Of a stretch of DNA of 64,000 nt, positions 33,138-42,507 are shown in pieces. The position numbers and the translations under genes are program-made. The notes beneath the pieces were generated by a model. That model was not told the DNA's origin. It made no database searches and was given only the letters and a program-made list of their open reading frames with translations. The stretch comes from Lachnospira sp. UBA3212 (GTDB lineage: Bacteria; Bacillota; Clostridia; Lachnospirales; Lachnospiraceae), in the NCBI GenBank assembly GCA_002363615.1, contig DEWK01000023.1, forward strand, positions 13,498 to 77,497, in the 5' to 3' direction. Position 1 is the stretch's first letter. Each line of letters begins with the position of its first letter.

Positions 33138-34753
33138 CACTTTTTCATCAATGAACCCGCTTGGTAGTCTTTGATAATTGCCTCATAAACCTTTAAACCA
33201 TCTACAGCTGCTGAGGTGATTCCACCTGCATAGCCTGCTCCTTCTCCACAGGGATAAAGTCCTTGATTGCCTAAAGAAGAAAGTCCCTCGTCTCTTAAGA
33301 TGCGAATAGGAGAAGAGGTTCGGCTTTCTACTCCGGCTAAAATAGCATCCTTGGAAGCATAGCCTGGAAGTTTTCCTTCAAAGTATTCAATGGCCTCTTC
33401 TAAATCATCTCCAATAAATTCAGGGAAAATTCCCCGTACATCTGCAAACTCATAAAGTCCCAGAAAGACCGGATGAATATTGCCATAGGACACGGAAGGT
33501 TTCTTTTCCTTAAAATCCCCATAAAGTTGTACGGGAATTTTACCATGTCCGGCAAGATAGGCTTTTTCTTCTAGTTCTTCCTGAAAATGCATTCCTGCAA
33601 ATAAGGTATTCTCCTTAAAATCTTCTGGCCTTACAGTAACCACCAGTGCTGAATTGGCATTTTCGGATTCTCGGTTATGATTACTCATCCCATTAATGCA
33701 AAGCTTGTTTTCTTCAGAGGAAGCATTTACCACATAGCCTCCCGGACACATGCAAAAAGAATAAACCCCACGTTTGTCCTTGGCGGTATAGGTTAATTTA
33801 TAAGGTGCCGCCCCAAAGAAATCCCGGTATTTTTCTCCGTATTGATCCTGATTAATCATCTTTTGAGGATGCTGGATTCTTACTCCAACGGCAAAGGGCT
33901 TTGCTTCCATAGCTACCTGTTTTTCATAGAGGCAATGAAAGGTATCCCTTGCGGAATGGCCAATGGCAAGAATGCAAACTTCCACCGGAATCCAAGTATC
34001 ATTTACCTTGATTTTCTTGATTTTTTGGTTTTCAAAAGAAAAGTCCATCACTTGACTATGAAAATGCACCTGGCCCCCTAGAGCCTGGATTTCCTTGCGG
34101 ATACTTACGATTACTTTTTTCAGTATATCGGTGCCAATATGGGGTTTGGCATCATAGAGGATTTGAGGATCCGCTCCATGCTCCACAAAGGTTTGAAGAA
34201 CAAAAGAGGTCCTGCCGATTTTATCATGGATGGAGGAATTTAACTTACCATCGGAAAAGGTTCCTGCTCCACCCTCTCCAAATTGAGCATTGCCATCGGG
34301 ATAAAAGTTTCCATTTTCCCAAAAGTCAGAAATTTTTTTGCTTCTTTCCTCAATGCTGGCGCCCCGTTCATACACAACCGGGCAAAACCCCGCTCGTGCA
34401 AGCATAAGGGCAGAAAAAATCCCGGCAGGTCCAAACCCAACAATCACGGGCCTATGCCTTAATTCTTTCCTTCCGGTGACTTTAGGCTGATACGTAACCT
34501 TATTGAAAAAACTTACATTCTTTGACAGTTTCTTGTTGTTTCTTAAGGATCCTTCCTTAGGGCTTTCAATGTCACAAGCATAAATTACCTGAATCAGGTC
34601 TTTTTTTCTGGCATCGATGGAACGTCTTACAATCTGAAAGGAATGAATCTCATCTGGTTTGATTCTTAATATTTTGCATATTTTCTCCTTTAATAAGACT
34701 TCTGGATTTTTTGATTCCTCTGGGGTTAATTTAATTTGATTGATTCGAATCAT
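33137..34753 (-). CDS. FAD-dependent oxidoreductase, COG2509 type
   Basis: The 538-residue flavoprotein has an N-terminal domain of about 95 residues (a ferredoxin-like region rich in charged residues) and then a Rossmann FAD-binding motif VIVGFGPAGIFSALMLARAG. The family signatures NAQFGEGGAGTFSDGKL, VCILAIGHSARDT and GVGVRIQHPQ-like VGVRIQHPQKMI follow. The C-terminal GAGYAGGITSAAVDGLKVYEA closes the FAD site. Substrate is unknown. It lies 15 nt after a second FAD enzyme (34769-36058), probably in one transcript. Confidence 0.9.
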   Translation of the reverse strand: MIRINQIKLTPEESKNPEVLLKEKICKILRIKPDEIHSFQIVRRSIDARKKDLIQVIYACDIESPKEGSLRNNKKLSKNVSFFNKVTYQPKVTGRKELRHRPVIVGFGPAGIFSALMLARAGFCPVVYERGASIEERSKKISDFWENGNFYPDGNAQFGEGGAGTFSDGKLNSSIHDKIGRTSFVLQTFVEHGADPQILYDAKPHIGTDILKKVIVSIRKEIQALGGQVHFHSQVMDFSFENQKIKKIKVNDTWIPVEVCILAIGHSARDTFHCLYEKQVAMEAKPFAVGVRIQHPQKMINQDQYGEKYRDFFGAAPYKLTYTAKDKRGVYSFCMCPGGYVVNASSEENKLCINGMSNHNRESENANSALVVTVRPEDFKENTLFAGMHFQEELEEKAYLAGHGKIPVQLYGDFKEKKPSVSYGNIHPVFLGLYEFADVRGIFPEFIGDDLEEAIEYFEGKLPGYASKDAILAGVESRTSSPIRILRDEGLSSLGNQGLYPCGEGAGYAGGITSAAVDGLKVYEAIIKDYQAGSLMKK

Positions 34754-34768
34754 ATGGTTCTCCCTATA

Positions 34769-36058
34769 TTATTTACATGTATTTGCAGCAGAAATTCCTG
34801 CTAAATAGCCACTGGACCAAGCCCACTGTAGGTTATAACCTCCGCAGATCCCATCAATATCTACGAGTTCCCCACAAACATAAAGTCCTGGATAAGAATT
34901 GCATTCCATAGTTTTGGGACAAATTTCTGTTAAAAGGACTCCTCCTAGGCTTACCTGGGCTCCGGAAAAATCTCGAAGGCCACAAACCTTAATACTTAAT
35001 CCTTTCATTAATGCAATGAGTAGTAATTGTTTTTCCCGGTTTTGATCCTTGAAAAATTCCTTAGAAGGCATTTCTTCCGAAAGACCAATGCCATTTAAAA
35101 AGAGTTTGGCTGCCTTATCTGGAATCAGTCCGCATAGGAGTTGTTTCATAGACTGATTTGGACGTTTCATAGCATTACCGGCAAGGATTTCCCAGAGATC
35201 ATCTTCTCCCAATTCCGGAAAGAAATCGATTCGTAAAATTGCCTTCTTTTGGTAATTGTCTTCTACCGAAAGAAAATGACTGATTTGAAAAACCGGAATC
35301 CCTGAAACTTCGTTTTCTAAGAACTGAATCTGTCCCTCTTCCTCACAAATCAGCCGATCTTCTAGATAAAGCTTTACCCCTCCGTTGATACGAAGGCCTT
35401 TTAGGGCTTTTAAAAATCCATCCATTGATTTTGCAGCAGTTAAGCTTGGTTTGAATGGATAAAAGGGTAAGCCTAATTTTCCTAAAAGATTTAGGGCATA
35501 ACCATCAGACCCGGTGTTTGGATAGGATGCTCCCCCACAGGCCACGATTAGTTTTGATGTCAGATAGCTGGTTCTTTTTCCGCCATAAATAGCCTCTATT
35601 CTATAAGTATCCATGACTTTTTCAATCTTTTTTACCTTACAGTCAAATAAAAATCTTACACCCAGACGTTTGCATTCCTCGTATAAGGCCGTTTGAATGG
35701 TTTTTGCCTGTAAGTTTCTAGGATAATAATAGCCATCTATATTTTTTGTGAGTATTCCCAATTCATGAAAAAAACTTAAGGTATCTTCCATGGCAAATTG
35801 AGAGAATACCTGATTTAAGAAATCTTTCGTATAAGTATCATCTATGCTGGAAAGATCCTTCATTCTGCTGGAAAAATACTGTTGATTAGAAAAAATCTGA
35901 TTGGTAATATTGCATCTACCATTTCCTGTCATCAGGATTTTTTTTCCGGCTTCCTTATTGGCTTCCATCAAGACAACGGAAGCTCCATTTTTTGCCGCAC
36001 TAATGGCAGCCATCATGCCAGAAGCTCCTGCACCTAAAATATAGATTGAATCTTGCAT
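34769..36058 (-). CDS. BaiN/HI0933-family FAD oxidoreductase
   Basis: From ATG 36058, supported by GGAGG 9 nt upstream, this 429-residue flavoprotein belongs to the HI0933/YhiN family (also labelled aminoacetone oxidase family). Motifs: ILGAGASGMMAAISAAKNG (FAD), GKKILMTGNGRCNITN, VACGGASYPNTGSDGYA and the C-terminal GELVDIDGICGGYNLQWAWSSG. Biochemical role is uncertain; a family member (BaiN) is proposed in bile-acid reduction, but function cannot be transferred here. The preceding open codons do not fit the family and lie over a hairpin. Confidence 0.92.
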   Translation of the reverse strand: MQDSIYILGAGASGMMAAISAAKNGASVVLMEANKEAGKKILMTGNGRCNITNQIFSNQQYFSSRMKDLSSIDDTYTKDFLNQVFSQFAMEDTLSFFHELGILTKNIDGYYYPRNLQAKTIQTALYEECKRLGVRFLFDCKVKKIEKVMDTYRIEAIYGGKRTSYLTSKLIVACGGASYPNTGSDGYALNLLGKLGLPFYPFKPSLTAAKSMDGFLKALKGLRINGGVKLYLEDRLICEEEGQIQFLENEVSGIPVFQISHFLSVEDNYQKKAILRIDFFPELGEDDLWEILAGNAMKRPNQSMKQLLCGLIPDKAAKLFLNGIGLSEEMPSKEFFKDQNREKQLLLIALMKGLSIKVCGLRDFSGAQVSLGGVLLTEICPKTMECNSYPGLYVCGELVDIDGICGGYNLQWAWSSGYLAGISAANTCK

Positions 36059-36107
36059 TTCGATTATCCTCCAAGTTCCTTTCATTTCTGAATGTCTAGT
36101 ACCCAAA

Positions 36108-36135
36108 TCAGACAGTGCCCCAAGACACTGTCTGA
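36108..36135 (-). terminator. Stem-loop between the flippase-like gene and the FAD gene
   Basis: Perfect 10-bp arms (TCAGACAGTG, 36108-36117; CACTGTCTGA, 36126-36135) with an 8-nt loop. On the minus strand only TTTGGGT follows, so termination is probably partial. Confidence 0.45.
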
Positions 36136-36138
36136 ATC

Positions 36139-37791
36139 TTATAATAAATGTACTTTTTTGCAAATTGCAAGTAGTTTGTCTCCCTTAGGGAAGGAAGCCA
36201 GGGTTTCTTCGTCTACCACCCGGAATTTTAAAAGGCTAATACCATATACTACAACAGCAACGATAATTCCCAAAAGGGTTGCAATGGTATTGCTTGCACT
36301 TAAGTAAAAGGCCAAACAATAGCAAAGGTAAGCTGCAAGTCCCATAACCAGGGAACATACAAATGGCAAAACCATGGAATGCAAATATTCCTGCTTGTAA
36401 CCTACTTCTCTTCTTAGGGCTCTTTGATTTAAAAAGCAAACCACTAAAGCGAAGAAAATATCCGAAATCAAAACTCCATAGAGTCCAAGGTGTAAACCTA
36501 AAAGGAGGCATGGAATCAAGATAAGATGAATCATTAAGGAGATTGCCGCATGTTTCACCGGCAATCTTAATCGATCGACTCCCTGTAAGGCAGAATTTGT
36601 AATGGTAGATAATGAAAATGAAAATACCGTTAACAAACTAAATCCCATTAAATAGCCAGAAAGAGAGGTGTAGGAAGCTGGCCAAAGTAATTTTAAAATG
36701 GGACTTCCTAAAACCATTAAGCCCACGCCACAAGGCATAGCAATAATCATAGTAAGTTTAACTGCAGAAGCAATCTTGTTTTGTACAGCATCCCTGTTTC
36801 CGGTGGTATAAGATTTTACCAGACTTGGAATCATGGAAGATGAAAGGGCTGAAGAAAAAGCAATGGCCACATTGGAAAGAAGTCGGTATTTACCAGAATA
36901 AACGCCCCATAAGGCAGAACGGTCTTTTTCACTATAGTGCAGAAACTTCATGGCATTTCCAAAAATAGTTGAGTCAATTAAGTTACTGCAATTGTAAATC
37001 GTGGTACTTAAAAGCACTGGGATAATGGTTAAAGCCACCATCTTATAAACTTTTTTATATGGCAAAACCTTTTCTTGTGGATTGCTTGAGATTTCTTGAT
37101 CCATGGACTTTTTTAAAAGACCAAAGATAATAATCATGGTTACCATAGCTGTAAAAGCACCGGCTAAAGTACCTAAGGTTCCTCCGGCTGCTCCATAGCC
37201 TGCAGCATGGTAAGAAGTGGATGTTTTTTCATCTATTTCTGCTCCGGCTCGAAAAAGATAATAGGCTGCAAGAACAGAAACAATGGCATTCACAATTTGC
37301 TCAAAGATTTGAGAAATTGCAGTTGGAATCATGGTTCCATAGCCCTGCATATAACCACGTAAAGTTCCTACAATAGCCATAAGAATAAGAACTGGTGCCA
37401 AGGCCCTTAAGGCATATTTAATCGCCGGATATCCTGAAAATCCCGCAATCACTTGGGATCCGAAAAACAGGACAATAAATACCAGCAGGCCTAAACTTAG
37501 GGAAATACTAATAGAGGCACGAAAGATTCGTTTTACATTTTGTCGATTATTTTTTATTAATTCTTGACTTACCAGTTTAGATACCGCAATAGGCATAGAC
37601 ATAGAGGAAATCAGAAGTAAAAGGGAATAATAATCGTAAGCGGTAGAATAATATCCATTCCCCTCGTCTCCGATAATTCCGGTAAGGGGAATTCGATAGA
37701 TTAAACCGATGATACGAACTAAGACTCCTGCAATCGCAAGAATCGTTCCCTGAACCATAAATGATTTTAAAAAATTATTTTTCTTAGCCAT
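36139..37791 (-). CDS. MurJ/SpoVB-like polysaccharide or lipid II flippase
   Basis: The 550-residue membrane protein has about fourteen hydrophobic segments typical of the MVF/MOP exporter superfamily (MurJ, SpoVB, YtgP types). The N-terminus SFMVQGTILAIAGVLVRIIG and IPLTGIIGDEGNGYYSTAYD is the hallmark of the Firmicute SpoVB/YtgP group. These move lipid-linked wall or polysaccharide precursors across the membrane. I cannot tell the housekeeping flippase from the sporulation form. Its start overlaps the stop of the DUF3048 gene by one base. Confidence 0.9.
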   Translation of the reverse strand: MAKKNNFLKSFMVQGTILAIAGVLVRIIGLIYRIPLTGIIGDEGNGYYSTAYDYYSLLLLISSMSMPIAVSKLVSQELIKNNRQNVKRIFRASISISLSLGLLVFIVLFFGSQVIAGFSGYPAIKYALRALAPVLILMAIVGTLRGYMQGYGTMIPTAISQIFEQIVNAIVSVLAAYYLFRAGAEIDEKTSTSYHAAGYGAAGGTLGTLAGAFTAMVTMIIIFGLLKKSMDQEISSNPQEKVLPYKKVYKMVALTIIPVLLSTTIYNCSNLIDSTIFGNAMKFLHYSEKDRSALWGVYSGKYRLLSNVAIAFSSALSSSMIPSLVKSYTTGNRDAVQNKIASAVKLTMIIAMPCGVGLMVLGSPILKLLWPASYTSLSGYLMGFSLLTVFSFSLSTITNSALQGVDRLRLPVKHAAISLMIHLILIPCLLLGLHLGLYGVLISDIFFALVVCFLNQRALRREVGYKQEYLHSMVLPFVCSLVMGLAAYLCYCLAFYLSASNTIATLLGIIVAVVVYGISLLKFRVVDEETLASFPKGDKLLAICKKVHLL

Positions 37792-38900
37792 TAGTTATTG
37801 ATCGTGACCTCTTGTGAGGAAGGCATTACACAAATACAGGTTTTTCCAGTGTTTAAAGTGATTTCATTGCCATCTTCATCATAGAAATATGTTTTAGAGG
37901 TCGCACTCTCCTTTTTCCAGGTAATATTAATATATTTTCCTCCGGTAAAGAACAATCCCTTACCACTTCCTACAATGTTAAAGTTTACACTTTTTCCATC
38001 GTCAAACAAAGGTGCATCGGCCCATTGAACAATCAAATTTGTAAACCTTAACTGCTTATTGGTTAAAGCATCCTTATGCTTTTGACCATATTGATAACGC
38101 TTGTAGACTCCTTTTTCTTCATCATAAAGGAAATAAGAACCATTGACCGGATAGTTGGTATAAAGTTCCTTGGCGTTCTTTCCCTTGTCTAAGGTTACAG
38201 TGGTTCCATATTCTGCAAACGTAAGAGGACTTTCAAAATCCGAATCTTTTTTTGTGTCATAGCCTTTTTGTTTGATTACCTTCTTGATCCCATCTGGTAA
38301 AGCAAAAATATTGTGTGGTGCTGCAATATCATTTCGAATTTCAAAGGTGGTATAAGCAGAATCATCAAAGGCATTTAATGTATCTACCTTGCCAGACTTT
38401 AAAAAGTCTAAAGCATAAGAAGATTGTCCCCAATGAATGTAGTAAGCATCCCATTCGGTAGCCCAATAGGCAAAATAAAAACGACAACTTCGAACAGAAC
38501 CAATGCGTGCTACGTCGTCATAGTCATCATACAAGGCCATCATACGGGTAATTCCTCCCTCTACGGTAGCTTCATAGATTACTCCTGCCGATGCAGTTCC
38601 AGACTGCGGATCTGCATTCACAATGTTATTGATCATAACAGCGATTGGCCGGCGATTAGCGATTTTTTTAGATACCGCCTCCCCGGTTAACATACTGTAA
38701 TACTTTGGCTTTTCTTCTGCGGTTGTAGTCTCTGTCTGAGTCGTTTCAGCCTCGGTAGTAGCCTCTTCCCTGCTTGTCGTCTCTTCTTTTACTGTTTCCT
38801 TTTTGGGTTTATCTTTTTTAGACAAGGCAGCATACGTCCCGATTCCTGCTGCAATAAGAACAATTCCAAGAATTGTAATAATAAGTATCTTCTTTTTCAT
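37791..38900 (-). CDS. DUF3048-domain (YerB-like) membrane-anchored protein
   Basis: The 369-residue protein has a N-terminal signal anchor (about 4-26), a Thr/Glu-rich linker (about 30-65), and the DUF3048 domain (about 68-365). Signatures are RRPIAVMINNIVNADPQSG, EGGITRMMALY and ARIGSVRSCRFYFAYWA. YerB-type proteins are extracytoplasmic; the function is not established. No lipobox Cys is present, so it is likely anchored by its membrane helix. It lies 3 nt after ybeY and overlaps the flippase-like gene by one base. Confidence 0.9.
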   Translation of the reverse strand: MKKKILIITILGIVLIAAGIGTYAALSKKDKPKKETVKEETTSREEATTEAETTQTETTTAEEKPKYYSMLTGEAVSKKIANRRPIAVMINNIVNADPQSGTASAGVIYEATVEGGITRMMALYDDYDDVARIGSVRSCRFYFAYWATEWDAYYIHWGQSSYALDFLKSGKVDTLNAFDDSAYTTFEIRNDIAAPHNIFALPDGIKKVIKQKGYDTKKDSDFESPLTFAEYGTTVTLDKGKNAKELYTNYPVNGSYFLYDEEKGVYKRYQYGQKHKDALTNKQLRFTNLIVQWADAPLFDDGKSVNFNIVGSGKGLFFTGGKYINITWKKESATSKTYFYDEDGNEITLNTGKTCICVMPSSQEVTINN

Positions 38901-38903
38901 AAA

Positions 38904-39395
38904 TTAATCCCTCCCGATTCCAAGTTCCTCTAAGATGTTTCTTTGATGCTGCTCCATGATTTCTGCTTCTTCCTTGGTCATATGATCATAACCAAAAAGG
39001 TGAAGCATTGAATGCGCAGTTAAAAAAGCCAGTTCACGTTTTGTGCTGTGTCCATATTCCAAAGCCTGAGCAATTACATGGTCAAGGGAAATAACAATAT
39101 CTCCCACTATGTATTCTCCGCTATCCGGATCAAAACAATCATTTGTTAAACCTTGAAAATCTCCTGGACTTTCAAAAAAAGCATTGGGAAATGATAAGAC
39201 ATCTGTACTCGCATCAATGTCTCGATTTTCCTTGTTCATTTGCCGGATGGTTTCATCATCCACTAATAGGACCTCAACACAGGTTTCGTAAGGGCATTGG
39301 CAATAGTCACATGCCTTTAAAACCACTTGCGATATTAACTCTTCCTTGTTAAATCCCAGGTCCTTTTGGTATTCTTCCACATAATCCAATGTCAT
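38904..39395 (-). CDS. ybeY: Endoribonuclease YbeY
   Basis: The 163-residue metal-dependent RNase acts in 16S rRNA 3' maturation and ribosome quality control. The zinc motif is HSMLHLFGYDH, and DASTDVLSFPNAF and YIVGDIVISLDHV are also typical. The phoH-ybeY order is conserved in many Firmicutes. Spacing to phoH is 11 nt. A short insertion lies around residue 85-90. Confidence 0.96.
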   Translation of the reverse strand: MTLDYVEEYQKDLGFNKEELISQVVLKACDYCQCPYETCVEVLLVDDETIRQMNKENRDIDASTDVLSFPNAFFESPGDFQGLTNDCFDPDSGEYIVGDIVISLDHVIAQALEYGHSTKRELAFLTAHSMLHLFGYDHMTKEEAEIMEQHQRNILEELGIGRD

Positions 39396-39406
39396 AAAAT
39401 ATCTCC

Positions 39407-40417
39407 TTATTTCTCGGAAGTTTTAGGTTTTCGATCTTTCTTTTGGTCTTGTGGTTTATGGTTTTGCTCATAGACCTCATAGGCCTTTACAATCTTTTGT
39501 ACCAGAGGATGTCTAACTACATCGGTGTTATTAAAATAGATAAATCCGATTTCATCCTCCATTTTTTTAAGAACACGACTTGCCACTTCTAATCCTGATA
39601 CCTGTCCCTTTGGCAAATCCTTTTGGGTTAAGTCTCCGGTTACTACTACATGAGAACCAAAACCGATTCGGGTTAAGAACATCTTCATCTGGGCTGGAGT
39701 GGTGTTTTGCGCCTCGTCTAAAATAATAAATGCGTTATCCAAGGTACGACCACGCATATAGGCAAGAGGAGCTACTTCGATCAACCCTTTCTCCTGATTA
39801 TGAAGAAAGCTTTCTGCTCCCATAATTTCATACAGGGCATCATATAGTGGTCTTAGATAGGGATCTACCTTACTTTGAAGATCTCCAGGTAAAAAGCCTA
39901 AATTTTCTCCGGCTTCAATGGCTGGCCGTGTCATAATAATCCGGTTGACATCACCGTTTTTAAAGGCAGTAATGGCGGCAGCCATGGCAAGATAGGTCTT
40001 ACCAGTACCTGCTGGTCCAATTCCAAAGACCACCATTTTCTCTCTTATCTCATCGATATATTTTTTCTGACCCAAGGTCTTTGGTTTAATAGCCTTGCCA
40101 AAAATTGTCCTGGCTACGACCTCTTCATTTAATGCAGCAAGTTGACTTGCCATATTTTCCCTGGCAAGGGTCAATGCATAATCTACATTTTGCTCCGTAA
40201 TGGTTTCCCCAGCCTTTGCAAGACTTAAAAGTGTAGTGATTACTTCCTTAGCCCGAGAGGCTTCCACCTCTCCTCCGATAATCTTCATCTGATTGTTTCT
40301 GGAAATAATCGTAACCTTTAAGGATTTTTCAATTTTTTTTAGATTACAGTCCAACTGGCCCGAGATTTCTCGCTCAGCCTCTGCCGGAATGTTCATGATG
40401 TCTTCTATAATACTCAA
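39407..40417 (-). CDS. phoH: PhoH-family ATPase
   Basis: The 336-residue protein has a N-terminal KH-like region (about 10-70) and a P-loop ATPase domain: GPAGTGKTYLAMAAAI, MTRPAIEAGENLGFLPGD, ILDEAQNTTP and VVTGDLTQKDLP. The cellular role is still vague; RNA metabolism is likely, given ybeY next door. Start choice is between TTG 40417, with AAAGGA about 10 nt upstream, and an ATG seven codons later that lacks a clear site; I prefer the TTG. The gene starts 23 nt after the rpsU terminator. Confidence 0.94.
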   Translation of the reverse strand: MSIIEDIMNIPAEAEREISGQLDCNLKKIEKSLKVTIISRNNQMKIIGGEVEASRAKEVITTLLSLAKAGETITEQNVDYALTLARENMASQLAALNEEVVARTIFGKAIKPKTLGQKKYIDEIREKMVVFGIGPAGTGKTYLAMAAAITAFKNGDVNRIIMTRPAIEAGENLGFLPGDLQSKVDPYLRPLYDALYEIMGAESFLHNQEKGLIEVAPLAYMRGRTLDNAFIILDEAQNTTPAQMKMFLTRIGFGSHVVVTGDLTQKDLPKGQVSGLEVASRVLKKMEDEIGFIYFNNTDVVRHPLVQKIVKAYEVYEQNHKPQDQKKDRKPKTSEK

Positions 40418-40439
40418 TGTTATATTGTCCTTTACTATT

Positions 40440-40463
40440 AAAAAAGACCGCCCACAGGCGGTC
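40440..40463 (-). terminator. Intrinsic terminator after rpsU
   Basis: Minus strand: AGACCGCC, loop TGTG, GGCGGTCT, then a short T run. It lies between rpsU and phoH, so phoH expression from the rpsU promoter would depend on read-through. Confidence 0.88.
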
Positions 40464-40479
40464 TATTTCGCACATCGCA

Positions 40480-40656
40480 TTAGTTAAACTTACGTTTTCT
40501 AGCAGCTTCAGACTTCTTCTTACGCTTTACACTAGGCTTTTCGTAATGCTCTCTCTTGCGGATTTCCTGCTGGATTCCTGCCTTAGCACAGTTTCTCTTA
40601 AATCTGCGAAGAGCGCTGTCTAATGATTCGTTTTCTTTTACGATAACGTTTGACAT
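40480..40656 (-). CDS. rpsU: 30S ribosomal protein S21
   Basis: This small basic ribosomal protein has 58 residues from ATG 40656. It reads SNVIVKENESLDSALRRFKR and continues with CAKAGIQQEIRKREHYEKP, the S21 signature, and a Lys/Arg tail. An AGGT-containing Shine-Dalgarno region lies before the ATG; upstream open codons belong to the leader. It has its own strong promoter and terminator. Confidence 0.98.
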   Translation of the reverse strand: MSNVIVKENESLDSALRRFKRNCAKAGIQQEIRKREHYEKPSVKRKKKSEAARKRKFN

Positions 40657-40728
40657 CTTATCACCTAACCTCCCTCCAGTTGTCATTTGTGCGTAATACA
40701 ACTGTATGGGTATTTTTGCACTAGGAAT

Positions 40729-40756
40729 ATTATAACATATTTTTCTACTCCGTCAA
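40729..40756 (-). promoter_or_regulatory. Predicted rpsU promoter
   Basis: Minus strand: TTGACG (40756-40751), 16-bp spacer, perfect TATAAT (40734-40729). A leader of about 65-70 nt precedes the start codon. Confidence 0.8.
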
Positions 40757-40783
40757 GCAATTTTAGGAAAATTAAATTAGTTT

Positions 40784-41197
40784 TTATGCTAAAAAGTCAT
40801 CCGCTGTATCCTTGGCTGAAACATCTTCACCGTCTGTCTTTGAATCAGCTTTTTCTTTTTTATCTGTAAACTTATTCACTACATCTGGAACAAGATCTAA
40901 AATTTTGCTCATACCATCTTGTCCTTTCACATTAATAAGTTTAGAAGTGCCATCTTTAATAACTAAAACAGCACATGGGCTAATTTTTCCACCCATACCA
41001 CCACTTTGATTGTGCTTGGTATCAGCAGAATTCTTAAAATCTCCAATGGCCACACCAAAAGAAGCTTCCGCTAAAGGAAGAAGGATGGTCTCACCAACGT
41101 GAATTGCCTCCCCTACTACGGTCTTTGTGGTAATGAAATTCTCAAGTCCCTTTAAAAGTTCCTCAGTTGTTGTCTGATTGTTCTTCTCACTCATCAT
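40784..41197 (-). CDS. ytfJ: GerW/YtfJ-family protein
   Basis: The 137-residue protein matches the GerW (YtfJ) sporulation-associated family: LLKGLENFITTKTVVGEAIH, ILLPLAEASFGVAIGDF and GGMGGKISPCAVLVI. Bacillus YtfJ is needed for spore germination responses, but the family also occurs outside spore formers. The acidic, Lys-rich tail is low complexity. Two adjacent ATGs are possible after AAAGGA. It directly follows a DUF2953 gene, the same pair as ytfI-ytfJ. Confidence 0.93.
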   Translation of the reverse strand: MMSEKNNQTTTEELLKGLENFITTKTVVGEAIHVGETILLPLAEASFGVAIGDFKNSADTKHNQSGGMGGKISPCAVLVIKDGTSKLINVKGQDGMSKILDLVPDVVNKFTDKKEKADSKTDGEDVSAKDTADDFLA

Positions 41198-41217
41198 GGT
41201 TCCTTTCTATAAATGAC

Positions 41218-42159
41218 CTAATTTGGCAGTTCATCAAGCATTCTCTTTACTGACTTGTTGCGATATACCTTCCAGGCTAACAAAAGAATTGGTCCCAGGC
41301 AAAATCTCCCTTTGATTTTTAACGAGCCGTGAAGGGCTTTGTTTTCAAAGTCAGCTCCAATGCTTATTGTATCATAAAACTTCTTGGGAAGGAAAGGCAA
41401 AAGGCTAGCGATTCCTCCCAAAACCCAACCAGTGGTTGCGGGATCTCCGGTACCAATGGTTAAATCTGCGGATAATTGACGGATTCTAAGGATATGAAAA
41501 AGTTTTTTTAAAGCCTTCTTAAAAATTCGGATACATGCGTGCGTGTTTTTACTATCAAGAAATTTTTTCCATTCACTTGTAACCTTCATCAGCTTTAAAA
41601 CTTTTTCCTTTAGTCTTGTAGCCCTATCCGTAAAGCCCTTCCATTTATCCTTGATTTTTTTCAAGAAAGAAGGCCTTTTCTTTCTTTTTTTCTTTTGTTT
41701 AGAAGGGGTAGGCAGACCTGCTTCTTTTTTTTCATCAAAGAAGCTTGCGTCTTTCTCCCTTTCTTCCATGCTGTTAAAAAGAAGTTCCTCTTCCTCTACA
41801 TAATCCGGATCGGAGAGATTTATTTGAATGCGACTAGACCCTTTTATCTTAGGCCTTTTATGATGCTTTTTCGTTTTCTTCTTGTCTTTTTTTGGGTAAA
41901 TTCCAAATCCGCAAATAGAAACTTGAATCCCCGTCCAATCCTTTTTTCCGGAATTATATCCGGCTTTAGCTGAAAGTAAGCCAAAAAGATAGGTAATTGA
42001 AACTAGTCCTTTACTTTCTTTCATCTGATCCTTAAATTCTGCCGAAGTCTTATAGGAAAAAGGTCCAAACAGGATTAATAGTAAAAGAAAGAGAATCAGA
42101 CCGAAAAGGGAAAGGAGGATCAGGGCAAGTATCTTTAAAATCATCAGTACAATCCCCAT
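41218..42159 (-). CDS. ytfI: DUF2953 membrane-anchored protein (YtfI-like)
   Basis: The 313-residue protein has one strong N-terminal membrane segment (about 4-32). A charged middle rich in Lys/Arg/Glu (about 80-185) and the conserved DUF2953 region near the C-terminus (about 215-300, LSADLTIGTGDPATTGWVLG) follow. Function unknown. In Bacillus the homologue lies beside ytfJ, as here (20 nt). The very basic central region may bind nucleic acid or membrane phosphates, which is only a guess. Confidence 0.87.
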   Translation of the reverse strand: MGIVLMILKILALILLSLFGLILFLLLLILFGPFSYKTSAEFKDQMKESKGLVSITYLFGLLSAKAGYNSGKKDWTGIQVSICGFGIYPKKDKKKTKKHHKRPKIKGSSRIQINLSDPDYVEEEELLFNSMEEREKDASFFDEKKEAGLPTPSKQKKKRKKRPSFLKKIKDKWKGFTDRATRLKEKVLKLMKVTSEWKKFLDSKNTHACIRIFKKALKKLFHILRIRQLSADLTIGTGDPATTGWVLGGIASLLPFLPKKFYDTISIGADFENKALHGSLKIKGRFCLGPILLLAWKVYRNKSVKRMLDELPN

Positions 42160-42162
42160 AGA

Positions 42163-42483
42163 TTACCTGCTCCCTTTTAAATATTCTTTTAATTTCACAT
42201 CTCCCGTAGCCCTATAACACTCCAAGGCAAGATCACAAACCAATTCCAAAGCTTCCTTATGGTCCTTGGCTACTCCAATGATCGATGGAAGATGGTCTTT
42301 CTTTTTATAAAAAATCTGACTAAGGTAAATAGTATTTATGATATCCAGATTATCTTTGGGACTTTTCGAAAGGGTAATCAAATATAAACCTGGTAAGTCT
42401 TTCTTTTTTTTAATACAGGAAAGAATCCTTTTTTCCTTTCCTGCAAGTCCTTCGCTAAAGTAAAGATTGTCTTTCTTAATCAT
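42163..42483 (-). CDS. Small conserved hypothetical protein
   Basis: Not recognised. From ATG 42483 (GGAGGGG 4-5 nt upstream) it encodes 106 residues, with no membrane segment or signal. A basic first half (IKKDNLYFSEGLAGKEKRIL) leads to a central part with hydrophobic strands (LPGLYLITLSKSPKDNLDII) and a helical C-terminus. It lies 24 nt after the 471-residue unknown gene and 3 nt before the DUF2953 gene, so it belongs to their transcript. Confidence 0.75.
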   Translation of the reverse strand: MIKKDNLYFSEGLAGKEKRILSCIKKKKDLPGLYLITLSKSPKDNLDIINTIYLSQIFYKKKDHLPSIIGVAKDHKEALELVCDLALECYRATGDVKLKEYLKGSR

Positions 42484-42507
42484 AAACCCCTCCGTCATGG
42501 GTATTTA

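Noticed and set aside
40784..42159. ytfI/ytfJ pair as proof of sporulation
   Set aside because: The family also occurs in non-spore-formers and no spore-specific genes (spo0A, sigE/sigF/sigG) are in the window.
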